From Ancylothrix sp. D3o (lineage in GTDB: Bacteria > Cyanobacteriota > Cyanobacteriia > Cyanobacteriales > Oscillatoriaceae): a stretch of DNA of 61,912 nucleotides. Each line of letters begins with the position of its first letter. Position 1 is the stretch's first letter. Of the stretch, positions 33,098 to 41,257 are shown one piece after another. The position numbers and the translations under genes were made by a program. The DNA lies in NCBI RefSeq assembly GCF_025370775.1, contig NZ_JAMXEX010000003.1:406419-468330 (forward strand), in the 5' to 3' direction. The notes below the pieces were generated by a model. The model did not search any database. It saw only the letters and a list, made by a program, of their open reading frames with translations, and had not been told where the DNA came from.

Positions 33098-34957
33098 ATG
33101 GCACAATATTTGTTACAAACTGTTTGGCTCGTCCCCTGCTACGCGCTAATAGGAGCAGTAGTAGGAGGTGTTTGGTCGCCCGGAATCATCCGGCGCACCG
33201 GCCCAAGACCAGCAGGCTATGTCAACGCTATAATGACCTTTTTCGGCTTTTTTCATAGCTTATTTGCCCTCCAAGCCATCTGGAACCAACCAGCACAACA
33301 ACTATCTTATACCTGGCTCAACGCCGCCGGCCTCAACCTCAGCATCGACTTAGAACTATCCGCCGTCAGCATTGGCGCAATGCTGCTCGTCACCGGCCTC
33401 AACCTCATGGCCCAAATCTACGGCATCGGGTATATGGAGATGGACTGGGGATGGGCGCGGTTTTACGCCCTTGTCGGATTATTCGAGGCTGGGATGTCCG
33501 CTTTAGCTTTGTGTAACTCCTTATTTTTCAGTTATGTAATCCTAGAAATTCTCACCCTCGGCACCTATTTACTGATCGGGTTGTGGTTTAACCAATCACT
33601 TGTCGTCACCGGTGCCCGCGACGCCTTCCTTACCAAGCGCGTCGGAGACCTATTCTTATTAATGGGAGTCGTTGCCCTCCTGCCTTTAGCCGGCACCTGG
33701 AACTACACCGAACTCGCTCAATGGGCAAGCACCGCCAAAATTGACCCCCGCGTAGCCACCCTACTAAGCTTAGCCTTAATTGCCGGCCCAATGGGTAAAT
33801 GTGCTCAATTTCCTCTGCACCTGTGGTTAGACGAAGCAATGGAAGGGCCCTTGCCAGCCACCGTCCTGCGTAACACCGTCGTTGTCTCCACCGGCGCCTG
33901 GGTACTGATCAAACTCCAGCCGGTCTTAGCCCTTTCCCCCGTCGCCTCCGCCTTCACAATTTTTATCGGAGCCCTCACCGCCATCGGTGCCTCCTTAATT
34001 GTTATCGCCCAAATTGATATCAAACGCGCCCTTTCCTACTCAGTCAGCGCCTACATGGGCCTGGTCTTCATCGCCGTAGGGGCAGGTCAAGACAACACAG
34101 CCCTCGTTTTACTCTTCACCTACGCCGTAGCAATGGCCACCTTAGTCATGGCCACCGGCGGCATTGTCTGGAACAACATCACCCAGGATCTCACCCAACT
34201 CGGCGGACTTTGGACACGCCGGCCTATTTCAGGACTCTGCTTTATTGTCGGAGCCCTGGGCATGATTGCCGCCCCGCCCTTTGGCAGTTTTTGGGCCTTA
34301 TTGCAACTGGGTGATCACCTCTGGAAAACCCAACCTTGGTTAGTCGGAGTCTTGCTCACCGTCAACGCCTTAACCACCTTTAGCCTCACCCGTGTATTTG
34401 GCTTAATTTTTGGTGGCAAAACCCAAACCATGACCGCTCGCTCACCCGAACTGAACTGGCCCTTTGTCTTACCCATGACCATCCTGGCCGGCATTGTTCT
34501 CCACGTTCCCCTCTTACTCCTCACCTGGAACTTATTACCGAATTGGGCAAATTTCGATATAGCCATTGCCGGTTTATTAATCGCCTCCACCGGGGCCGGT
34601 TATTACCTTGGTGCCCGCATTTACTTAAACGACCGCTGGCCCAAACCCGTGCAATTTAACAAGCCCATCCAAGACTTTTTTGCCTACGATCTTTATACCG
34701 CCCAACTTTACCGAATTACCGTAGTCTTTGCCGTTGGTTTAATCTCCCAAATTGTTTACTGGATTGACCGCTATATAGTCGATGGTCTCGTCAATTTCGT
34801 AGGCATTTTTACCGTATTCAGCGGTCAAAGCCTCAAATACAACGTCTCCGGCCAAACCCAATTTTATGCCCTGACAATTTTGAGCGGAATTGCTTTACTA
34901 GGACTGGTTGTAAGCTGGCCCTTCCTATCCCATCTTTCTCTAATAGTTGGCAGTTGA
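33098..34957 (+). CDS. ndhF3: NAD(P)H dehydrogenase subunit NdhF3 (CO2-uptake NDH-1 complex)
   Basis: Start at MAQYLLQTVWLVPCYAL with GAGGA about 9 bases upstream; the 14-residue upstream frame is rejected. Product 619 residues, about 15-16 membrane helices. It is the proton-pumping NdhF type specific to CO2 hydration: WSPGIIRRTGPRPAGYVN, GYMEMDWGWARFYAL, GARDAFLTKRVGD, and LWLDEAMEGPLPATVLRN with the conserved acidic and Lys residues of the antiporter-like subunits. First gene of the operon with carbonic anhydrase, ndhD3 and cupA. NdhF3 (inducible) versus NdhF4 (constitutive) is decided from gene order and is less certain than the class. Confidence 0.9.
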   Translation: MAQYLLQTVWLVPCYALIGAVVGGVWSPGIIRRTGPRPAGYVNAIMTFFGFFHSLFALQAIWNQPAQQLSYTWLNAAGLNLSIDLELSAVSIGAMLLVTGLNLMAQIYGIGYMEMDWGWARFYALVGLFEAGMSALALCNSLFFSYVILEILTLGTYLLIGLWFNQSLVVTGARDAFLTKRVGDLFLLMGVVALLPLAGTWNYTELAQWASTAKIDPRVATLLSLALIAGPMGKCAQFPLHLWLDEAMEGPLPATVLRNTVVVSTGAWVLIKLQPVLALSPVASAFTIFIGALTAIGASLIVIAQIDIKRALSYSVSAYMGLVFIAVGAGQDNTALVLLFTYAVAMATLVMATGGIVWNNITQDLTQLGGLWTRRPISGLCFIVGALGMIAAPPFGSFWALLQLGDHLWKTQPWLVGVLLTVNALTTFSLTRVFGLIFGGKTQTMTARSPELNWPFVLPMTILAGIVLHVPLLLLTWNLLPNWANFDIAIAGLLIASTGAGYYLGARIYLNDRWPKPVQFNKPIQDFFAYDLYTAQLYRITVVFAVGLISQIVYWIDRYIVDGLVNFVGIFTVFSGQSLKYNVSGQTQFYALTILSGIALLGLVVSWPFLSHLSLIVGS

Positions 34958-35096
34958 TCCAACTCCTGAGATAGTTAAGGGCGGGGGTATTTTTGCAGAG
35001 GTTTTACCCCCCTGCAAAAAAAATAGGAAACATCTCTCCACCCCCATAAAAAGATGTCTCTTTGTTTCTCTTATTTGCTGTGAAAAGGAAAAAACC

Positions 35097-35807
35097 ATGA
35101 CCACAAACTATCAAGGCGCATTCTCAAGACGGAACTTAATTAAATTGGGTGCCGGTGCCGTATCTGGTGCCGTCGTAACATCAGTAATCGGCTCAAATTT
35201 AACCACACCAGAACCGGCAATCGCCGACAATGATATTACTCCCGATCAAGCACTGCAAAAACTATTAGACGGCAATAAACGTTTTGTTGAACGCAAGCGG
35301 CAAAACCCCAACCAAGATTATGCACGTCTTGAACAAGTAGCCAAAGGCCAAAAACCCTATGCCGCCGTTCTTGGTTGTGCTGATTCTCGTTTTCCCTCAG
35401 AAATTATTTTCGACCAAGGTTTAGGCGATTTATTTGTATGCCGAGTTGCCGGTAATGTTGCCACACCCGAAGAAATTGGCAGCCTAGAATTTGGCACCCT
35501 TGTTTTAGGCGCAAAAGTCCTAATGGTAATTGGACACAAACGCTGCGGCGCTGTAGAAGCAACCATCAAAGGCGCTCAAGTTCCGGGTCAAATTGCCAGT
35601 ATTTTAGATGCCATTAAACCGGCAGTAAACAGCGCCAAAGACTTACCCGGCGACCGCCTCGAAAATACCTGCAAAGCAAATATTGCTCTTCAAGTTGAGC
35701 GATTAAAAACATCGCCGGTGATTGCCGAATTAATCACCGCCGGAAAATTAAAAGTAGTAGGAGGCTACTACGATTTAGACAACGGCGCAGTTACTATGAT
35801 TAGCTAA
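35097..35807 (+). CDS. Tat-exported beta carbonic anhydrase inside the CO2-uptake operon
   Basis: A 236-residue beta-class enzyme. Start ATG 35097 (AAGGA upstream), giving a Tat signal: SRRNLIKLGAGAVSGAVV, then a likely cleavage after AIADN (about residue 42). It is therefore placed in the thylakoid lumen or periplasm. Zinc ligands are in VLGCADSRFPSEI (Cys, with the Asp-Arg dyad) and VIGHKRCGAVEA (His, Cys). It resembles EcaB, a thylakoid carbonic anhydrase reported to support CupA/CupB-dependent CO2 uptake. Here it lies between ndhF3 and ndhD3 on the same strand (gaps 139 and 91 bases). Confidence 0.92.
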   Translation: MTTNYQGAFSRRNLIKLGAGAVSGAVVTSVIGSNLTTPEPAIADNDITPDQALQKLLDGNKRFVERKRQNPNQDYARLEQVAKGQKPYAAVLGCADSRFPSEIIFDQGLGDLFVCRVAGNVATPEEIGSLEFGTLVLGAKVLMVIGHKRCGAVEATIKGAQVPGQIASILDAIKPAVNSAKDLPGDRLENTCKANIALQVERLKTSPVIAELITAGKLKVVGGYYDLDNGAVTMIS

Positions 35808-35898
35808 TGCCCTAAGTTGCCGGCTTTATCATTGCTGATTGCCCAATGATAAAGCCCAAAAAAACAACAGCAAAACAGTAAAAACACAGGACAACTCT

Positions 35899-37395
35899 AT
35901 GCTCAGTACATTAATATGGTTGCCCGTTTTGGGGGCTATTACAATTGGATTCTTACCAGGCAAACATTCGGCCTCCTTCTTACGTTTAATTACTTTAGTA
36001 TTTGCCACCGGCATCCTCGGCATCACCGTTTGGTTAGCCACTCAATTTAACATCACCAGCCCCGGCCTCCAATTTCAAGAATATTTACCCTGGATTCCCC
36101 AACTCGGTTTAAGCTATAAACTCGGAATTGATGGTTTATCTTTCCCACTTTTAGCCTTAAGCGCTTTCCTCACCTGGATTGCCATTTATGGCACAGGCGA
36201 AGCCGTAGAACGCCCCCGTCTTTACTATCCGTTAATTCTGCTCGTAAATTCTGCCATTGCCGGCGCATTTATGGCTCAGAATTTACTTTTGTTTGTCTTG
36301 TTTTACGAACTCGAACTCATCCCCATTTACCTCTTAATTGCCATCTGGGGCGGTCAAAAACGCGCCTATGCCGCGATGAAGTTTCTCATTTATACGGCAG
36401 TCTCCGGGCTATTAATTTTAGTCGGCTTTTTAGGCTTAACTTGGTTAAGTGGTTCCGCAAGTTTTGACTACCAATTGCTCAATACTGCTAACTTATCCCA
36501 AACAACTCAGCTAATTTTAATCACCCTCTTATTGGTGGGATTTGGCATCAAAATTCCTCTCATTCCTCTTCATACTTGGTTGCCAGATGCCTATGTAGAA
36601 GCATCGCCAGCAGTGGCAATTTTGTTAGGAGGAATTCTTGCCAAACTCGGAACCTATGGTTTAGTAAGATTTGGTTTACAATTATTCCCCGAAACCTGGG
36701 CTTTGATTGCCCCTGGACTTTCAATTATTGGGGTTGTCACTGTACTTTATGGTGCCCTAACAGCCATTGCCCAAAAAGACATCAAACGCATGGTAGCTTA
36801 TAGTTCTATTGGTCACATGGGCTATATCTTAGTTGCTGCTGCTGCGGGAAATTCCTTAAGCGTTTTGGCAGCGGTTGCTCAAATGGTAAGTCACGGTTTA
36901 ATTTTGGCAATTTTGTTTTATCTCGTTGGCATTATCGAAAAGAAAGTTGGCACCCGCGAACTCGATGTTTTAAACGGATTAATGAACCCAATTCGCGGTT
37001 TACCCCTCGTCAGTGCCCTCTTAATTCTCGGTGGCATGGCCAGCGCCGGCATCCCTGGTTTAGTAGGCTTCATCGCCGAATTCATGGTTTTTCAAGGCAC
37101 ATTTTCAGCATTCCCAGTCCAGACAATTTTGTGCATCATTGCCAGCGGTTTAACAGCGGTTTACTTCGTAATATTGCTCAACCGTACCTGCTTTGGCAAA
37201 CTCGATAATGCTTTGGCATACTATCCAAAAGTCATCTTGGCAGAAAAAACCCCAGCCCTGATCTTAGCTGCGGTAATTTTCTTCCTAGGAATTCAACCTA
37301 CCTGGCTAGTCCGGTGGACAGAACCCACCACAACAGCAATGGTCGCCTCCATACCCCCCATAACCACCCAACAACAAATCGCCACCAAACCCTAA
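35899..37395 (+). CDS. ndhD3: NAD(P)H dehydrogenase subunit NdhD3 (CO2-uptake NDH-1 complex)
   Basis: Start at MLSTLIWLPVLGAITIGFLP (AGGA upstream); an upstream 20-residue extension is hydrophilic and rejected. Product 498 residues, about 14 membrane helices, an antiporter-like proton channel. Features: GIDGLSFPLLALSAF, FYELELIPIYLLI, IPLHTWLPDAYVEASP, AQKDIKRMVAYSSIGHMGYI with the conserved Lys. It pairs with NdhF3 and CupA at the distal end of the membrane arm. The operon order ndhF3 - carbonic anhydrase - ndhD3 - cupA differs from the usual ndhF3-ndhD3-cupA by the inserted enzyme. Confidence 0.9.
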   Translation: MLSTLIWLPVLGAITIGFLPGKHSASFLRLITLVFATGILGITVWLATQFNITSPGLQFQEYLPWIPQLGLSYKLGIDGLSFPLLALSAFLTWIAIYGTGEAVERPRLYYPLILLVNSAIAGAFMAQNLLLFVLFYELELIPIYLLIAIWGGQKRAYAAMKFLIYTAVSGLLILVGFLGLTWLSGSASFDYQLLNTANLSQTTQLILITLLLVGFGIKIPLIPLHTWLPDAYVEASPAVAILLGGILAKLGTYGLVRFGLQLFPETWALIAPGLSIIGVVTVLYGALTAIAQKDIKRMVAYSSIGHMGYILVAAAAGNSLSVLAAVAQMVSHGLILAILFYLVGIIEKKVGTRELDVLNGLMNPIRGLPLVSALLILGGMASAGIPGLVGFIAEFMVFQGTFSAFPVQTILCIIASGLTAVYFVILLNRTCFGKLDNALAYYPKVILAEKTPALILAAVIFFLGIQPTWLVRWTEPTTTAMVASIPPITTQQQIATKP

Positions 37396-37396
37396 A

Positions 37397-37444
37397 ACCA
37401 TCCCATTCATCCGCGTTCATCTGCGTTAATCTGCGGTTAAAAAA
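37397..37444 (+). repeat. Operon-internal repeat, copy 3
   Basis: CCATCCCATTCATCCGCG then TTCATCTGCGTTAATCTGCG then GTTAAAAAA, between ndhD3 and cupA. Same family as 17267-17297 and 25546-25606. Confidence 0.8.
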
Positions 37445-37467
37445 CCTCCTAACCACCAAACAAAACT

Positions 37468-38763
37468 ATGGTACAAACACCAATCAAACCCACAACAAAA
37501 ATCCCACCCTCCCAGCACGAATTTGCCGAAGTCATCCATCGCTTAGAAGCCGGCGGGTCAATGTTACCCGACACGCCAGAAAACCTAATGCAAATTATCG
37601 GCATCTATAAAGCCTATGCCGTACCGATGGACTTCTACTGGCGGGATTTACTTTACATAGCAGAACGAGTATTTTTAGACCCCTTACCCTTCTTTAAATA
37701 CTTCCTTCCCCAAGAATATTTAGACCTGCATAACCACTACGCCGGCGATGATGCAGATTTGAGATTTTGGCGGGGGCCGGCCACTGCACACCCGGAACTT
37801 TTAGCCTTTATGGAAAAAGGCGAAACCCTGAAAATGCCCCGGATTTTTCATCACTGGTTCCATGACCGCATTAATATGGAATTTGCCGAAGAATGTATGC
37901 GGTCAATGTTATGGCATCAGAACATGGGTGGCCGGTTTAATGATTTTCTGCAAACCGAAGAATATAAGCAAAATTGCGACCGGGCAATTAAGGCTTATTT
38001 CAAAAAGAATCCCTTGATGATGGGATTGTATAAGGCGTTTCCTGAAATGTTTTATGAACAGTGCCGGCAATTGTCTTATTATGCAAATTTGGGACTGTTC
38101 TGGGAAATTATGGCGCCGGTGTTTTTTGAAATGTCGGATATTTATGATGAAGGCGGGTTTAAGGGTGTACCGGATGCGATGGATTTTTTGGTGAATGGCA
38201 TTTTTGCGATTGCCGGCCGGCCTATTTACCATCATGTTTATATTGATGGCGAGTGTTATGAATTGATTCCCAAATCAAAGGCTTTTATGTGGCTTTATGA
38301 AGCGGCATTGCCTTATGTGGAAGCGGTGTTTTATCGCACTTCACCTTTCCGGGGTACAAAGTCTTATAATGCTCAAGCAAAACAAGTTCCTGATCAGCAA
38401 AAAGATTTTCATTACGGTATTTTGTATGCGGATGTGTTTCCGGTAGGGACTGCCGGTATTCCACCGACATTGTTAATGCAGGATATGCTGCATTTCTTGC
38501 CGCCTTATTTGTTGGATTACTACAAGGATAAGTGCCGGGGTGAGGATGATATGCTGATTCAGCTTGGCATTACTTTTCAGCGGTCGATGTATAATGTGAC
38601 TTCGGCGGTAATTCAGGCATTGCGGACGGCGTTGTTATATCCGTTAGATGATCCTAACCCTAAACATTTGATGGCAAACCGGCGATTTTTTGAGGCGCAA
38701 ATGGATCGTTTTAAGCGTCCTGAAGCGCGGTTACGGAATATCCAAAGTCAGGAATATCGCTAA
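37468..38763 (+). CDS. cupA: CO2 hydration protein CupA/ChpY type
   Basis: A 431-residue soluble protein of the CupA/CupB (ChpY/ChpX) family, which docks on NdhF3/NdhD3 and converts CO2 to bicarbonate, driven by proton pumping. Conserved blocks: MQIIGIYKAYAVPMDFYWRD, FHHWFHDRINMEFAEECM (the His and Arg of this stretch lie where the zinc site of CupA has been placed), and QCRQLSYYANLGLFWEIMAP. Length and operon position favour CupA; CupS, which often follows, is not present downstream. Ends with a strong terminator. The distinction between CupA and CupB rests on context. Confidence 0.85.
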   Translation: MVQTPIKPTTKIPPSQHEFAEVIHRLEAGGSMLPDTPENLMQIIGIYKAYAVPMDFYWRDLLYIAERVFLDPLPFFKYFLPQEYLDLHNHYAGDDADLRFWRGPATAHPELLAFMEKGETLKMPRIFHHWFHDRINMEFAEECMRSMLWHQNMGGRFNDFLQTEEYKQNCDRAIKAYFKKNPLMMGLYKAFPEMFYEQCRQLSYYANLGLFWEIMAPVFFEMSDIYDEGGFKGVPDAMDFLVNGIFAIAGRPIYHHVYIDGECYELIPKSKAFMWLYEAALPYVEAVFYRTSPFRGTKSYNAQAKQVPDQQKDFHYGILYADVFPVGTAGIPPTLLMQDMLHFLPPYLLDYYKDKCRGEDDMLIQLGITFQRSMYNVTSAVIQALRTALLYPLDDPNPKHLMANRRFFEAQMDRFKRPEARLRNIQSQEYR

Positions 38764-38792
38764 GCAGACTTGAAAATTGATTTTAGCTTCTG

Positions 38793-38819
38793 GGGGGCCG
38801 TTAACACCGGCCCTTTTTT
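38793..38819 (+). terminator. Rho-independent terminator of the CO2-uptake operon
   Basis: GGGCCG-TTAACAC-CGGCCC followed by TTTTTT. Confidence 0.85.
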
Positions 38820-39177
38820 GTGTCTGTGTCGTTTTACTCAAAATCAACAAAATTTTCCCCTCACCCCCTTTGCTTGGAAGCCAAGGGGAAACAATTATCC
38901 CTTCCCCGTAGACGAGGAGGAGGGTAGGGAGGGAGAGTTTTCTAGTTTTATCCTGTCGTTTGGTTATCGTTGGCAGTAAACTATGCTATTAAAGTCAAGT
39001 CTTTGACCGGTATTTTTCTTTCAGGGTAGTGAAACTTAGCCAATTATTGCCGTTTTGTCAAGAAAACCTTTCTATTTGCCATTAATTACAACAGGCTAAC
39101 AAAGCCTTAATTCAAATACCCCGTTATTTTTTTGACCCATGCTTCTTAGTGAATTGGATATAGCATAACACATCAAT
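38820..39177. other. Intergenic region with a C/G-rich dispersed repeat
   Basis: At about 38858-38940 lies CCCCTCACCCCC, then GCTTGGAAGCCAAGGGG (a palindrome) and GAGGAGGAGGG; similar blocks recur at 7429, 43110 and 49675. The rest is A+T-rich upstream DNA of the cyclase gene with no fixed promoter. Confidence 0.45.
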
Positions 39178-41244
39178 ATGAACCCAAAAAATCGCTTTTT
39201 TCGATTTCCCCGTTCAGGAATTTGGGGCTATTTAATTAAAGTTGCTCTAATAGCAATTGCCTACGTTATCGGAGGAAAAATCGCCACTTCTATTCCGGGG
39301 GTAAAACTTTTAGGTTCATCAGTGTGGCCACCGGCAGGAATTTCACAAGCCGCCTTAATTTTGTTTGGCTCTCGATTTTGGCCGGGAGTTGCGTTAGGGG
39401 CATTTTTATATGATGTAATTGACCTTAAACCGTCTTTATTTTTTGGGGTTGGGGCTGCATTGGGGGCCGGTTTACAAGCCTTTGTGGCGGCAAGTTTGCT
39501 GCGACATTTCAAGTTTCGTCCTGCCTTTGACCGGCTGATAGATGTCGTCAAATTTGTAATTTTCAGCGCTTTAATTTCTACCCAAATTAGTTGTACATTA
39601 GGAGCAATGCGTCTTGCTCTTTCAGGTTTGATTCCCTGGTCTGAATATTGGCAAGTGCGCTGGAATTGGTTTTTGGGAGATGCAATGGGAATCATCATTT
39701 TTACGCCCTTAATTTTAATTTTATCCCAAAGCCCAGCGCAACTCAACACTCAACCCTTGAGCCGAAAACAGGCAATTTTTCATCAAATTAAAATTTGGAT
39801 TTGGTTGTTTTTTCTGATTAGCGTCAGTTGGTTAGTTTTTGGTTCAAAAAGCGAAGGCAATCTCTCCCATTATCCCTTAGAATATTTGCCTTTTCCGCTG
39901 ATTATTTGGTCAGCTATTCAATTTGGACAACGGGGCACGGTTTTGGGTGCTTTTATTGTTTCTAGTATTGCCATTTGGGGAGCTTCTCAAGGTGGCGGCC
40001 CGTTTATTACCAAAACTCAAAATAACGCTGAAGCAATTTTATTTTTGCAGGCTTTTATGGGAGTTATTACTATTACTTCCTTGTTGCTTGCAGCCACCGT
40101 AGCTGAACGCGCCTCAGCCGAAGACTCGCTGCGACAAAGCGAAATAAAATATCGAGAATTAGTGGAAAAAGCCGGCAGCATTATTTTGAAACTAGACCGG
40201 CAGGGAAACATTACTTTTTTAAACGAATTTGCTCAAACTTTTTTTGGCTATAACGAGATAGACCTATTAGGAAAAAGCGCTATTGGTACGCTTCTACCTG
40301 AATTCGATATGGCAGGAAAAAATTTAAAAATTATGTTGGAAAATATTTTAAGTAATCCCCGATATTATCAGCAAAATGAAAATGAAAATATGCGGAAAAA
40401 TGGGGAACGAGTCTGGGTTTCTTGGGCAAATCAAGCGTTTTTTGATGCTGATAACAATCTCACGGAGTTACTTTGTATTGGTACTGATATTACCGACCGC
40501 CGGCGCGCAGAAATAGCCCTCCAGCAATTAAATGAACAATTAGAAAGCAGAGTTAAGGAACGCACCCAGGCTCTTACGGAAGCTTTAGAAGCTTTACAAA
40601 TTCAGCAAGAACAATCTGAGAAATTACTCTTAAATATTTTACCCGAACCCATCGCCGACCGGCTCAAACAAGGTTCCCAAACTATCGCCGATACTTTTGC
40701 AGAAGTAACGGTATTATTTGCCGACATTGTTGGCTTTACCGAACTTAGCGCTCAAAGTACACCCTCAGAAATTGTCGGCTTACTCAATGAAATTTTTTCT
40801 CGCTTTGACGAATTAGCAGAAAAACACAACCTCGAAAAAATCAAAACCATTGGTGACGCTTATATGGTGGTTGGTGGTTTACCCCACCTCCGCAGCGATC
40901 ATGCCGAAGCAATTGTTGAAATGGGGCTGGATATGATGGATGCAATTACTGAGATTAAAACCCTTGATGGCAAACCCTTATCTATCAGAATAGGCATCAA
41001 CAGCGGGCCGGTGGTTGCCGGTGTAATTGGCATCAAAAAATTTATTTATGATTTGTGGGGAGATACAGTTAATATCGCCTCCCGTATGGAATCTCAAGGT
41101 ATCCCTGGCTGCATTCAGCTAACCCAAAATACCTATGAATTATTGGGGGATAAATATGTTTTTGAGAAACGGGATAAGCTTAAAGTTAAAGGCAAAGGAG
41201 AAATGACAACTTATTTTTTAAAAAGCCGAATTTTCGATAATTAA
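39178..41244 (+). CDS. MASE1-PAS adenylate cyclase (class III)
   Basis: A 688-residue receptor cyclase. The N-terminus (about 10-305) is a MASE1 membrane sensor with about eight helices (KLLGSSVWPPAGISQAALIL, WFLGDAMGIIIFTPLIL). A PAS-PAC domain covers about 320-440 (YRELVEKAGSIILKLDRQGN in part; PAC end CIGTDITDRRRAE). A helical linker to about 490 leads to the catalytic domain (about 510-680). Metal-binding Asp residues: VLFADIVGF and the GD of TIGDAYMVVGG. Substrate residues EKIKTIGD (Lys) and YDLWGDTVN (Asp) are those of adenylate, not guanylate, cyclases. It likely links an external or membrane signal to cAMP control of motility or metabolism. Confidence 0.93.
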   Translation: MNPKNRFFRFPRSGIWGYLIKVALIAIAYVIGGKIATSIPGVKLLGSSVWPPAGISQAALILFGSRFWPGVALGAFLYDVIDLKPSLFFGVGAALGAGLQAFVAASLLRHFKFRPAFDRLIDVVKFVIFSALISTQISCTLGAMRLALSGLIPWSEYWQVRWNWFLGDAMGIIIFTPLILILSQSPAQLNTQPLSRKQAIFHQIKIWIWLFFLISVSWLVFGSKSEGNLSHYPLEYLPFPLIIWSAIQFGQRGTVLGAFIVSSIAIWGASQGGGPFITKTQNNAEAILFLQAFMGVITITSLLLAATVAERASAEDSLRQSEIKYRELVEKAGSIILKLDRQGNITFLNEFAQTFFGYNEIDLLGKSAIGTLLPEFDMAGKNLKIMLENILSNPRYYQQNENENMRKNGERVWVSWANQAFFDADNNLTELLCIGTDITDRRRAEIALQQLNEQLESRVKERTQALTEALEALQIQQEQSEKLLLNILPEPIADRLKQGSQTIADTFAEVTVLFADIVGFTELSAQSTPSEIVGLLNEIFSRFDELAEKHNLEKIKTIGDAYMVVGGLPHLRSDHAEAIVEMGLDMMDAITEIKTLDGKPLSIRIGINSGPVVAGVIGIKKFIYDLWGDTVNIASRMESQGIPGCIQLTQNTYELLGDKYVFEKRDKLKVKGKGEMTTYFLKSRIFDN

Positions 41245-41257
41245 AAGCTCCAAAATT

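Noticed and set aside
38764-39177. cupS after cupA
   Set aside because: Only a 69-codon frame without CupS resemblance is present before the cyclase gene.
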